Of a stretch of DNA of 64,000 nucleotides, positions 1 to 8,287 are shown one piece after another. The notes under the pieces were generated by a model. The model was not told where the DNA came from. It did no database searches and worked only from the letters and a program-made list of their open reading frames with translations. Each line of letters begins with the position of its first letter. Within the stretch, counting starts at the first letter, position 1. The stretch comes from JANSXG01 sp024743075 (GTDB lineage Bacteria > Planctomycetota > Phycisphaerae > Phycisphaerales > UBA1924). The DNA lies in assembly GCA_042140185.1 (NCBI GenBank), contig CP159477.1, forward strand, positions 124,001-188,000, in the 5' to 3' direction. The position numbers were made by a program, and so were the translations under genes.

Positions 1-582
1 GGACTCATCCTGCTGGCCGAACGCCCGGTACGCGTCGGCGATTTCATCGACGTCAACGGCGTGGTCGGCACCGTTCAGCAGATCGGCGCACGCTCGACTC
101 GGATCAAGACGCCGACCAACATCGAGATGATCCTGCCCAACTCCACGCTCCTCGACAACAATCTGGTGAACTGGACACTCACCGATCAGGTGGTGTGGCT
201 CGCCGTCGAGGTCGGTATCGCGTACGGCTCGCCGACGCGTGAGGCGTCGAAACTCATCATGAAAGCCGCGGAGGAGCACGGGCGAGTACTGAATACCCCG
301 CCGCCGCGCGTGCTCTTCGACAGCTTCGGCGACAACTCGCTGAACTTCCGACTGTTCTTCGCGATCAACATGAACCAGCCGTCGGACCGCCTGTCGATCC
401 CCAGCGACCTGCGCTATCGCATCGACAACCTCTTCCGCGACGCCGACATCACGATCGCCTTCCCGCAGCGCGATGTGCATCTCGACACGCTCAGCCCGCT
501 TCAGGTCGAACTCAAGCGATCCCGCCCTGCATCAGCAACGGCAGGCGACAACGCAGGCGAGCCGACCCCGAGCGGACCCTGA
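1..582 (+). CDS. MscS-family mechanosensitive channel, C-terminal part (partial, runs off left edge)
   Basis: The frame is open from base 1, so the start lies outside the window. The visible 193 residues match the MscS pore-proximal beta domain and the cytoplasmic vestibule. They show the family pattern of a membrane-exit segment (RPVRVGDFI), then a beta-domain stretch (VVGTVQQIGARSTRIKT) and a PNS motif followed by NWTLTD. Channels of this family open under membrane tension and release solutes during hypo-osmotic shock. The last 30 residues (rich in S, A, P, E) look like a disordered tail. The gene is convergent with the isomerase gene and separated from it by 2 bases. Assignment to the family is firm; which paralogue this is cannot be told without the N-terminus. 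Confidence 0.88.
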   Translation, partial: GLILLAERPVRVGDFIDVNGVVGTVQQIGARSTRIKTPTNIEMILPNSTLLDNNLVNWTLTDQVVWLAVEVGIAYGSPTREASKLIMKAAEEHGRVLNTPPPRVLFDSFGDNSLNFRLFFAINMNQPSDRLSIPSDLRYRIDNLFRDADITIAFPQRDVHLDTLSPLQVELKRSRPASATAGDNAGEPTPSGP

Positions 583-584
583 AC

Positions 585-1591
585 TCAGTTCCCCCGCACC
601 TCAACCTCGAGCAGCGTCGCATCCGCACGGCTGCGCACGGATGTATCGGTGAGCACTGCAGGGAGCAGGGCTGTCGACCCCGCGGGGAGCAGCATTGACG
701 CGAACGCACGCGAGTCAGATTCCAGTTCGATCCCACCGGAGGTGACCACGACCACGCTCGGTCGCGCATCGTCCGTGTGCAATTGCACGCGGGTCGCGCC
801 GTTGAGTCGGTGCTCGACGATCCGGTAATGGGGGTTCTCCGTGAGCACTCGTGATCCCGCCTCGCGCATCGGCTCTGAGGAATCGCCGGTGCACGCTCCG
901 TAGTCGATGCACTCAACCGCCTCTTCGATGTGCAGCGTCCGCCCGGTGCGTCCCCAGTCATAGACGCGGAATGTTGTGTCGCTGGGCATCTGGATCTCGG
1001 CGATCACGATGCCCGCGCCGAGCGCGTGGCAGGTGCCCGACGGCAAATGATGGAACGCGCCCGGACGCGCATCGACCGCGATCATCGCGTCCTCGACCGT
1101 GCCGGACCTGATCGCTTCGGAGAACGACCCGGCGTCGTAGCCCGGAGCCACGCCCTTGTAGATCTTCGCGCCGGGTCGGCCCGGACGATGTACCACGACT
1201 CGGTCTTGAGATGGGCGTCGGGGTTCGAGGCGGCGTACTCCGGTGAAGGGTGCACCTGAACCGACAGGTTCTCTTGCGCATCCAAAAACTTCACGAGCAG
1301 CGGGAAGCCGCCCAGCTTGCTCGGGCGGACCGTTCCCATGAGGTTCCGGCCCATGGCCAGCATCGCGTCGCGGATGGTCATCCCGCGCATCTCGCCGTTC
1401 AGGATCACCGAACGCGCCACGCCACCGCCACCTCCGTCCGCGCTGGTCGCGTCCAGGTCGACGAGTTCCCATGACTCTCCGACGGCTCGCGATGCGTCGT
1501 CACCAAGGTCCTTGCCCAGCGAAGCCAAGGCACGACCGCCCCAGACCTTATCTTTGAGGATCGGCTTGAAGATGAGCGGGTAGGGATTCAT
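585..1591 (-). CDS. manA: Class I mannose-6-phosphate isomerase, frame broken near 1173
   Basis: The product interconverts mannose-6-phosphate and fructose-6-phosphate, feeding GDP-mannose and glycan synthesis. The N-terminal frame starts at ATG 1591 (MNPYPLIFKPILKDKVWGG) and contains the cupin motif with metal ligands (LSVQVHPSPEYA). After ESWYIVRADP the reading moves to another frame that continues PGAKIYKGVAPGYDAGSF, GAFHHLPSGTCHALGAG and so on to the stop at 585. Restoring one G/C in the run near 1171-1175 gives a continuous 335-residue protein, the normal size for short bacterial ManA. The break is probably a sequence error, because both halves are conserved and fit end to end. The small-domain His motif (SGTCHALGAGI) is intact. 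Confidence 0.85.
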
Positions 1592-1691
1592 GCGTGGTCT
1601 GTCGTCTCGAGTCAAAGGGCGCAAGGCAACAGGATCGGCGAAATCGTGATCCGCGTGTGCCTCGGGGTGCGGCCAAAATCCATCGCCGCGT

Positions 1692-2795
1692 TCATTCTGA
1701 CCCGAACGCCGGTTCTCGGACGCGCTGCTCCACGCTCTCGCCGGACGCCAGGCCCCTTTGGAGGCAATCGGCGAGGTGCGCGAGAAGCAGCCAAGGTGAG
1801 CTGGTTCCGAGTCGAAGAGGCGGACCGCTCGAATCGGCGCTGCCCGCAATCGCATCGCATGATATCCGTAGCCCGTCGAGGGACACCGCGCTACGCCGGA
1901 GCCAGCCGGGTTTGCGAGTGGGGCCTTTGATCTCCCATTGGGTCTCGCGGAGGTCGCGGACCTCCCACGGCCCGCCGCCGCTCAGCGCATCGAGCGCTTC
2001 CAGACGGTCCTTCAGGGCCGCGGCGGATTCGAAGTCGAGATCGGCCGACGCTCTCTCCATCCGCTCGATCGTCGTTTCGCGATCGCGTGCGACCGCGTCG
2101 CCCGTGAAAGCGAGGGCGCGTCGGAACCGCTCCCGATAGGACTCCAGCGGCTCCGTGCCGTCGCACGGCGCCGGGCACTTGCCCATCTGCTTGTACACGC
2201 AGGCCGTCGCATCGGGTGTCTGGGCGAGCAGGTGGTCGTACCGACAGAGGTCGAACAGGTCCACGATGTCCTCGGCCCACCTTTTCGCGCGATTCGCGTT
2301 GGCGAACGGCCCTAGGACGGTTTCGTGCTTCCGAATGCGATCCGAGCCATCCCACAGATCTCGCCATCCAGCCGTCCGGAACATCGGCAATCGGGCGCTG
2401 CCATCGGCGAGTACGAAGCAGGCACCGAGGCGAGCACTGCTCGATCGTGCGGCATCGGGATCGATCGTCGCTTCGCAGGCAACAGCCAAAAGTCCCGCGA
2501 GAATCGTGTGGCCGGCAGGGATCACGCAGACGCGTCGTACGACAGCGCGGTAGTCCACCCGTGGGCTCGGATCGTTCGCGGGCTCTGGGCTAAATCGGCG
2601 ATGAACGAACGCACGCGGGTCACCGATGCCGCGGATAAGCACCGGCTTGTCGTTGGCATCCACGAAGATGACGACGCCAGCCTCGGTCGGCAGAGCAGAC
2701 CAATCCATTTGATGGGGAGTGCCGGTGTCGACCGGCTCAACGTCGATCGCGATGGTGCAGAGATCGTCGAACGGGTCGGGCGGTCTGAACGGCAT
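1692..2795 (-). CDS. UvrC-like protein with degenerate GIY-YIG domain and UVR motif
   Basis: The 367-residue product aligns by eye with the first half of UvrC, the dual-incision nuclease of nucleotide excision repair. Residues about 30-70 follow the GIY-YIG layout (LPTEAGVVIF then KPVLIRGIGDPRAFV), but the two signature tyrosines are replaced, so nuclease activity is doubtful. The middle contains the UvrC cysteine block (LCRYD, CVYKQMGKCPAPCDG) preceded by LGPFANANRA, and then a UVR helical hairpin (ERASADLDFESAAALKDRL) that in UvrC binds UvrB. The C-terminal RNase H-like nuclease half of UvrC (about 610 aa in total) is absent. The gene starts 11 bases after fabZ ends and is probably co-transcribed with it. 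It could be a UvrB-binding regulator or a non-catalytic paralogue; the function is inferred only. Confidence 0.7.
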   Translation of the reverse strand: MPFRPPDPFDDLCTIAIDVEPVDTGTPHQMDWSALPTEAGVVIFVDANDKPVLIRGIGDPRAFVHRRFSPEPANDPSPRVDYRAVVRRVCVIPAGHTILAGLLAVACEATIDPDAARSSSARLGACFVLADGSARLPMFRTAGWRDLWDGSDRIRKHETVLGPFANANRAKRWAEDIVDLFDLCRYDHLLAQTPDATACVYKQMGKCPAPCDGTEPLESYRERFRRALAFTGDAVARDRETTIERMERASADLDFESAAALKDRLEALDALSGGGPWEVRDLRETQWEIKGPTRKPGWLRRSAVSLDGLRISCDAIAGSADSSGPPLRLGTSSPWLLLAHLADCLQRGLASGESVEQRVREPAFGSE

Positions 2796-2806
2796 GCGGA
2801 TGCGCC

Positions 2807-3343
2807 TCAGCTGCCGGCGCCGCTCATCAGCCCGTCTTCGAGCGGCGTGCGCTGCACCTCTCCCATCTTCGGGAACACCATGCCGGTGATGTTCCCGTCG
2901 AAGACGATCTCACCGTTCACGACCCCCTGAATCTTCGTGATGAAGCGCTTCGGGTTGTACTTGATGCCTTGGCAAAGCAGCAGGAGATCGTCACCGGGCG
3001 TGACCTGCCCTCGGAAACGGACATCCTCGATGCGTGTGAAACCGGCGAAGCACGTTTGGGCGCTGCGCTTGTAGTACATCAGGGAAGCGAGCTGAGCGCC
3101 GGCCTCGACCATCAGTACCCCGGGCATGAGCGGCATGCCGGGAATGTGGCCGTCGTGCCACCAGGCCTCCTGCGGCACGTTGTGAATGCCGACGGCGTTG
3201 TCGCACTCGTCATCCATCCAGATCAGGCGATCGAGCATGAAGATCGGCCCGCGATGGGGCAGGTACCGAGAGATGTCGGCGCGCGACATCTGCTGTGCCT
3301 CGAGGTCCACCGAATCGATATCGAAGATGAGTTCGCTTGCCAT
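2807..3343 (-). CDS. fabZ: 3-hydroxyacyl-ACP dehydratase FabZ-like
   Basis: This hotdog-fold dehydratase removes water from 3-hydroxyacyl-ACP in fatty acid elongation, in the cytoplasm. The 178-residue protein has the family core: LPHRGPIFMLDR near the N-terminus, then GHIPGMPLMPGVLMVEAGAQ, which carries the catalytic His and Glu. FRGQVTPGDDL follows as in FabZ. It is somewhat longer than typical FabZ (about 150 aa) at the N-terminus. Planctomycetes often carry several FabZ/FabA-like paralogues, so a role in a specialised lipid or in lipid A synthesis cannot be excluded. It is followed by the UvrC-like gene and preceded by the histone-like gene on the same strand. Confidence 0.85.
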   Translation of the reverse strand: MASELIFDIDSVDLEAQQMSRADISRYLPHRGPIFMLDRLIWMDDECDNAVGIHNVPQEAWWHDGHIPGMPLMPGVLMVEAGAQLASLMYYKRSAQTCFAGFTRIEDVRFRGQVTPGDDLLLLCQGIKYNPKRFITKIQGVVNGEIVFDGNITGMVFPKMGEVQRTPLEDGLMSGAGS

Positions 3344-3426
3344 GGTGCTTGGGTGACCTGCTCGGCTGGGCCTCGCCGGCTCCGGCCCCGCTTCGAACGG
3401 CGCCGGAGTCGCGAGGGCGACGGCGC

Positions 3427-3600
3427 TTAGTTGTCGTCGCGGATGTCGAGGACCTTCACGCGGACCGCCTGAGCGGCGTTTTTGATGTCCTGCATCTGCT
3501 TGCGAACCCGAGTTCCCGCGGCTTTGTTGCCGCCCTCGGCCTTGCGGATGTCTTCCTCGGTCTCGGCTACCAGACGCTTCAACGCTTCAAATTCTTCCAC
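3427..3600 (-). CDS. Histone H1-like (Hc1-type) small basic DNA-binding protein
   Basis: A 57-residue ORF starts at GTG 3600, with GGAG seven bases upstream, and stops at TAA 3427. Its core (DIRKAEGGNKAAGTRVRKQM) closely resembles the N-terminal domain of chlamydial histone H1 homologue Hc1 and the short histone-like proteins of planctomycetes, which have the same AE-GNKAA-RVR pattern. The protein is predicted to be a helical hairpin with Lys/Arg clusters. The Lys/Ala/Pro-rich tail found in Hc1 is missing, so this is the globular half only. Family membership predicts nucleoid binding or compaction; this was not tested. It lies upstream of fabZ on the same strand with an 83-base gap that contains a GC-rich inverted repeat but no T-run. 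Confidence 0.75.
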   Translation of the reverse strand: MEEFEALKRLVAETEEDIRKAEGGNKAAGTRVRKQMQDIKNAAQAVRVKVLDIRDDN

Positions 3601-3745
3601 GGGTAATCTCCGTTCCTGGGGACAGGGCTAAGTTGGGACGCCGCAAGACCGACTGACCACGGCGGCGATGGCCATATCTTCGGGAAAAACGGCCCCAACG
3701 CAAGTATCGGACCTCGATATCGCGTCCGGATCGGCCATTCCCTGC

Positions 3746-5095
3746 TCAGCAGCGGGAAGAATCGTCGCAGCAGAGCACACCCGACCCGTAGCGGATCGCG
3801 TTCTTTCCGGCGGATTTGCTCTCTATCAGCAGGCGATCGGCTGCTCCGAGCAGTTCGCTCGGTGTCCGTCCGTCCCACGGGAACGTCGCCAGCCCACCCG
3901 AAATCGCCAGCGGACCCGGGCTGCAGGTGCCCAGAACGCGGAATTCCTCGGTTTGGACCCGCTTCTGAAAGCGCCGGGCGATCTCGAAGATCGATGTGGG
4001 CTGGCTGCTTCCGGCTTCGCGAGGCCCGTCGGGCTGATAGAAGACGACCGCGAACTCGTCGCCTCCGATCCGGCAGACCCGGTCTTCGGGGCGGACGCAG
4101 GTCTTCAACAGGCGGACCGTCGCTCGTAGGATCTCATCGCCGACGGCGTGTCCGTGCTGATCGTTGAAATTCTTGAAATCGTCTACATCGAACAGGAGGA
4201 TCGTGACCGGCTGGCGGTTCCTGGCGGCTTCGGCCAAGCAGTTCTCGAGGTAGCGATCGAAGTAGCGCCGGTTCCAGGCACCGGTCAGCGAGTCGGTGAA
4301 CGCCGCCTCGCGGAGCTGACGCTGCTGTTCCGCGAGCGCGATCCAGTGCGACAGCCAGAGGGCGTGGACCTTGAGTTCGCTCGGGTCGGTCCGCTGGGCC
4401 GCGTCGCAGAGGTAGCCCAGTGCGTGTCCCCGATGGGCCAGACGGGCGCAGGACCGGGCGGTCGGTTCGGGCCGCAACTCAAGCGATGCGTTACCGGTTC
4501 GGCGACGAAGCTGCTCCATCGCGGCGCTGGCAACGTCTCGTCCGGTGAGGATCGCCCGAACGAGTTTCGCGTCGTCGGGGATCTCGGTTTGGCGTGGGAG
4601 CGCCGGATTCGGATCCGGATCCGGATCGGGAATCGGTGCCGCATCGGTTTCGGACGAGACAACGGACTCCGGTTCCGGCCGCGCGGCGGGCCGATCAGCC
4701 AACGATGCTCGGAATTGCTCCACCGTTGTTGAAGCGGTGACGACAAGATCAAAGGGTGGGGGGGCTTGGCCGAGTGGGTCGTCGAGCGAGACGACGAAAC
4801 GGACGGCCGGATCGAGCGATCGCGCTGCTTCGACGAACGCTTCCTCGTGGCCCTCGGGCAGAGCGCCACCGGCCAGAACGATCACCGTGGCGCGGGGCGA
4901 GGCGTCGTCCATGGGCTGAGCGAGTTCGCCGAGGGCGCGGAGTGGGGTCTGCACGCGGATCAATTCGACTTCCGGGTCGCGGCGCAGAGTTCGTTCGAGC
5001 GTCACGCGCCCGGCGAGAATCACACGGATGGGGCCGGAGAAGTCCGCAGAAGCAGAGACCGGCGGGTTCGGAGTCGGATCGGCGGGGAAACTCAT
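3746..5095 (-). CDS. Diguanylate cyclase with receiver-like N-terminus (GGDEF)
   Basis: The 449-residue protein ends in a complete GGDEF domain. TDSLTGAWNRRYFD opens the domain, DVDDFKNFND carries the metal ligand, and RIGGDEFAVVF is the active-site motif. An RxxD inhibitory site (RPED) lies exactly five residues before GGDEF, so product inhibition by c-di-GMP is likely. Residues about 20-130 resemble a receiver fold (PIRVILAGRVTLER, then TVIVLAGG and RFVVSLDD) but lack a clear phospho-acceptor Asp environment. A Pro/Asp repeat (PDPDPDPNP) links the two halves, and the last residues contain three cysteines. The start overlaps the end of the upstream gene by four bases (ATGA), so the two are translationally coupled. 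Confidence 0.88.
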   Translation of the reverse strand: MSFPADPTPNPPVSASADFSGPIRVILAGRVTLERTLRRDPEVELIRVQTPLRALGELAQPMDDASPRATVIVLAGGALPEGHEEAFVEAARSLDPAVRFVVSLDDPLGQAPPPFDLVVTASTTVEQFRASLADRPAARPEPESVVSSETDAAPIPDPDPDPNPALPRQTEIPDDAKLVRAILTGRDVASAAMEQLRRRTGNASLELRPEPTARSCARLAHRGHALGYLCDAAQRTDPSELKVHALWLSHWIALAEQQRQLREAAFTDSLTGAWNRRYFDRYLENCLAEAARNRQPVTILLFDVDDFKNFNDQHGHAVGDEILRATVRLLKTCVRPEDRVCRIGGDEFAVVFYQPDGPREAGSSQPTSIFEIARRFQKRVQTEEFRVLGTCSPGPLAISGGLATFPWDGRTPSELLGAADRLLIESKSAGKNAIRYGSGVLCCDDSSRC

Positions 5096-5715
5096 CGCGA
5101 GTCGCCCCCGCGTCGCGGTTTGGCCTCGAAGAGCGGGTCCATCAGCATTTCGATTTCGTCGGCGCTGAGCAGCCCGTCGGAATCGGTCGTTGCGTGGTCC
5201 GGATCGGACCCGGTCTCCGGCGCTGGATCATGCGAGTCGTCGTCAACGACCAACCGGAGGCTGGGCGGAGCTGATTCACGCGATGCACGGTCGTACGGCG
5301 ACTCGCCGGCGCGGAGTGAGGTCCGCACGGCTTGCACCTGCTCGGCTTCGGTCGGTTCCGCCGGGAGGATGTAGGACGCGAGGCTGGGGCTGGCGGCTTT
5401 CTGGTGACGCCAGATCCGCACGGTCGGGGCATAAATCTGCACGGCCCGTGCCAACTCCACGCAGCGATCCGCGTGCCGATCCGGCTCGATGAGGAGCAGG
5501 ACATCGGTCGAGGTGCTGTCAGCATCAGAACGGAGCAGCGCCGCGAGTGCTTCGTACTCGGTGGATGTCTCGAAGACAGCGGTCGATCGGGCGTCGAGCG
5601 ATCGGATCAACTCGGCCGGCACGTCCACGCCGCGAGGCGCGAGCAGGACGCAGTGCAGCGACATCGGCGCTGAGCGCGGTCCGTGCACTCCCTGTTCGCG
5701 GCTGGTGCTGCTCAT
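5092..5715 (-). CDS. Receiver-like protein coupled to the diguanylate cyclase
   Basis: The ATG at 5715 gives a 207-residue cytoplasmic protein of unknown family. Residues about 17-110 alternate beta/alpha in a receiver-like way (MSLHCVLLAPRGVDVPAEL, then TDVLLLIEPDRHADRCVELA and PTVRIWRHQ). The second half is acidic and disordered (DDDSHDPAPETGSDPDHATT), ending in LSADEIEMLMDPLFEAKPR. The layout mirrors the N-terminal half of the cyclase gene that overlaps its stop codon. The simplest reading is that it is an accessory or input subunit for that cyclase, which is inference from coupling and similarity of layout. An upstream in-frame ATG at 5778 would add 21 residues without an obvious ribosome binding site. 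Confidence 0.6.
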   Translation of the reverse strand: MSSTSREQGVHGPRSAPMSLHCVLLAPRGVDVPAELIRSLDARSTAVFETSTEYEALAALLRSDADSTSTDVLLLIEPDRHADRCVELARAVQIYAPTVRIWRHQKAASPSLASYILPAEPTEAEQVQAVRTSLRAGESPYDRASRESAPPSLRLVVDDDSHDPAPETGSDPDHATTDSDGLLSADEIEMLMDPLFEAKPRRGGDSR

Positions 5716-5798
5716 GACGATTGAAGTGTACCACCGGGCGAGCGTCGGGCTCCCGGCACGGCGGAAGAACCGCTTCATTCTTCGAGCATTGCGGAGAA

Positions 5799-6920
5799 TC
5801 AGGTGTGAATGAGGGTAAGCAGGCGTTCCGCGACGGTCTGCGCTCCGTCGGTCGGGCCGAGGGACGAGAACGCCGCACGCATCCGCTCGCGGGCGATGTC
5901 GTCGCCAAGAAGTTCGACCAGTGACCGACCCGCCAGCAGGGCGTTCTGCTCGGGATCGACCCGATCAGTGTGCACAATCGCGGCGTTCGCCCGGCTCAGC
6001 GGCTCAGCGTTCAGGGCCTGGTGCTGATCGCGGTGATGGGGGTAGGGCAGCAGAATCGCGGGGACTCGCGCCGCCCAGATCTCCGCGACGGTCCCCGCTC
6101 CGCATCGCGCCACCGCGAGGTCCGCGGCTCCCCAGGCCGAAGCCATGTCGTCGAGGTAGTCGTGGCAGACCGCATCGACTCCCGCTCGTCGGTACGCCGC
6201 TTGTTGCTCTTCGCTGTCGCCCGATCCGCACTGATGCAGGATCTGCCACCCGTCGAAGGATTCGGATGTGCTCAAGGCCAACCGCTCGAGCATCCGGTTG
6301 ATCGAGCGGGCTCCCTGGCTGCCGCCGGTCACGAGCAGGGTGCGGCGTTCGGGATCGAGGCCCAGTCGCTGCTTGCACTCGGGCGCGGTTCCGCTCGCCA
6401 TCGCGGACTCTCGCACGATCGGACGGACCGGTTCCCAGTCGGCCGGCACGCCGGGCCCAGTCGCTGCGGTCAGACGCAGATCGGCCTTGCGACCGACCCA
6501 GCGGTTCGCCTTCCCGGCGACGGCGTCGAGGTTCAGTAGCACCAGCGGCACCCGCTCGGCTCGCGCCGCGTTCATCACCGGGGCGCTGACGAAACCGCCC
6601 GTCGCGACGACGACGTCGGCCTTGAGTGCCCGGATTGCCCCACGCGCCGCCCGTACGGCCCGGCCCCAACCGAAAACCAGTCGGGCCAGCCGGAACGGAT
6701 GAGCCGAGACCGGTCGGGCCGGGACGGTGGCACCCGTTCGCCCCTCGATGTTGAGGATCGAGGAGTCGAGCGGACGCTCAGAGACGAGAAAGAGCGATTC
6801 GACATGGTGTGCACCGAGCCGGTCTTCGAGGGCTTCGAGCACGGCGAGGTTCGGGTAAATGTGCCCGCCGCTCCCGCCGCCGGCGAAGGCGATCCGGACT
6901 GTGTCGCGATACTCGGGCAT
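5799..6920 (-). CDS. murG: UDP-GlcNAc:lipid I N-acetylglucosaminyltransferase MurG
   Basis: MurG transfers GlcNAc from UDP-GlcNAc to undecaprenyl-PP-MurNAc-pentapeptide, making lipid II at the inner face of the cytoplasmic membrane. The 373-residue protein begins with the glycine-rich lipid-binding loop (FAGGGSGGHIYPN), has ADVVVATGGFVSAPV in the N-domain, a second glycine loop TGGSQGARSINR, and the UDP-GlcNAc site region RCGAGTVAEIWA followed by PYPHHRDQHQALNA. Length and motif order match the family. The ATG overlaps the stop of ftsW (TGATG), so the two are coupled as in many dcw clusters. This is direct evidence that a peptidoglycan pathway is present in this planctomycete. Confidence 0.95.
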   Translation of the reverse strand: MPEYRDTVRIAFAGGGSGGHIYPNLAVLEALEDRLGAHHVESLFLVSERPLDSSILNIEGRTGATVPARPVSAHPFRLARLVFGWGRAVRAARGAIRALKADVVVATGGFVSAPVMNAARAERVPLVLLNLDAVAGKANRWVGRKADLRLTAATGPGVPADWEPVRPIVRESAMASGTAPECKQRLGLDPERRTLLVTGGSQGARSINRMLERLALSTSESFDGWQILHQCGSGDSEEQQAAYRRAGVDAVCHDYLDDMASAWGAADLAVARCGAGTVAEIWAARVPAILLPYPHHRDQHQALNAEPLSRANAAIVHTDRVDPEQNALLAGRSLVELLGDDIARERMRAAFSSLGPTDGAQTVAERLLTLIHT

Positions 6921-8134
6921 CAGGCGAGAACGGGCTCGCGTGACGGGGTCGCGTCGGTGACGGGCTTGGCCTCGATGAGTGCTTCGGCGCTCGCGCCGGG
7001 CGCGGTCTCGGCCGTCTCCTCGACGCGCGACTGCGTGCGATCGATGGCGATGAGCATGCCGAGCGCACCCGCGGTCAGGATCCAGCCCGTGCCGCCGGAG
7101 CTGAGCAAGGGGAGAGCGATGCCCTTCGTCGGGGCGAGCCCGACGACGACCATGAGGTTGATGCAGGCCTGGAAACCGAGCGTGGCGAGGAAGCCGATCG
7201 AGGCGAGTTTGAGCAGTACGTGCGACTCGCGCTGCACGATCCGCAGCCCGGCGAGCAGGATCGCGCTGTAGAGCGAGAGCACGACGATGACGCCCATGAT
7301 GCCGAGTTCCTCGCTGAGCACCGCGAAGACGAAGTCGGTCCGGTCTTCCGGCAGGTAGCCGAATTTCTGCAGGCCGAAGCCGATGCCGCGACCGAAGCCC
7401 TCGCCGTTGGCGACGGCAACCAGCGACTGGATCATGTGATACCCGTCACCGTCGGGGTCGGCGTAGGGGTTCATGAAGGTGGTGAGGCGGGTCATGCGAT
7501 AGGGCTCGACGATGATCGCGAGCGCCAGCCCGGCCAGCGGCAGGGGAGCGAGGCCGATGAAGTGGCCGAAGCGAGCGCCACCGGCGAGGAGCACGAGGCA
7601 GCCGACGCCGAAGATCAGTGCGCCCGTTCCGAGGTCTTGGTGGGTGACGACCGCGCTGACGATGCCGAGCACCAGCAAGGCCGGGATGAGCCCCGACCAG
7701 AACTTGCGGATCTGCATGACCCGGCGCGAGCAGTACCAGGCGAGGAACAGCGGCATCGCCCACTTGGCGATCTCGCTCGGCTGCATGGTCAGGCCGACGC
7801 CCGGAATACCGATCCAGCGGCGCGAACCGTTTACCTCGCGTGCGATCGAGGGAACGTAGACGAGCGCCATCGCCCCGATGCTGACCGCGACCAGCAGGGG
7901 AGTGAAGCGCACGATCCACGGCGTCATGGCCCATGATCGGATGGGCAATCTACTCAAAACCAGAAGCAGCGCGAATGCGATCGCGGCGAACTGGGTCGAG
8001 CGGCCGAGGGCGATCGACTGAAAGGTCACGCCTTCTTCGGCACCCACGCTCAGACTGGCGGAATTCACCATCAGCACGCCGATGCACAGCAGGCTCAGCA
8101 CGCAGAGCAGAATGACATCACCGGCTTTGAGCAT
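6920..8134 (-). CDS. ftsW: SEDS-family peptidoglycan polymerase FtsW
   Basis: A 404-residue polytopic membrane protein with about ten hydrophobic segments. It contains the SEDS signatures NGSRRWIGIPGVGLTMQPSE (position about 115) and, near the end, ALPLLSSGGTG. SEDS proteins polymerise lipid II into glycan strands together with a class B PBP; FtsW works in septum formation. The neighbour murG, overlapping its stop, favours FtsW over RodA. The chosen start is ATG 8134 (MLKAGDVILLCVLS), which opens directly with the first membrane helix. The in-frame extension upstream to 8275 is Arg-rich and has no ribosome binding site. The last 40 residues form an Ala/Glu-rich cytoplasmic tail. Confidence 0.93.
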   Translation of the reverse strand: MLKAGDVILLCVLSLLCIGVLMVNSASLSVGAEEGVTFQSIALGRSTQFAAIAFALLLVLSRLPIRSWAMTPWIVRFTPLLVAVSIGAMALVYVPSIAREVNGSRRWIGIPGVGLTMQPSEIAKWAMPLFLAWYCSRRVMQIRKFWSGLIPALLVLGIVSAVVTHQDLGTGALIFGVGCLVLLAGGARFGHFIGLAPLPLAGLALAIIVEPYRMTRLTTFMNPYADPDGDGYHMIQSLVAVANGEGFGRGIGFGLQKFGYLPEDRTDFVFAVLSEELGIMGVIVVLSLYSAILLAGLRIVQRESHVLLKLASIGFLATLGFQACINLMVVVGLAPTKGIALPLLSSGGTGWILTAGALGMLIAIDRTQSRVEETAETAPGASAEALIEAKPVTDATPSREPVLA

Positions 8135-8287
8135 GGGGCAAACAGATCTATCGGACGCGGGTGCGATCCGGCTGCACCGGGCGCGTTTTCGTGCAGCCGC
8201 GAGGGCGTTCATGCGTACATTTGGGGTGTGGTCCTCGGCGGAATAGGCGTCGAGCACCACGCGTTCGCTCCGCAAAGGGAGACTCCT

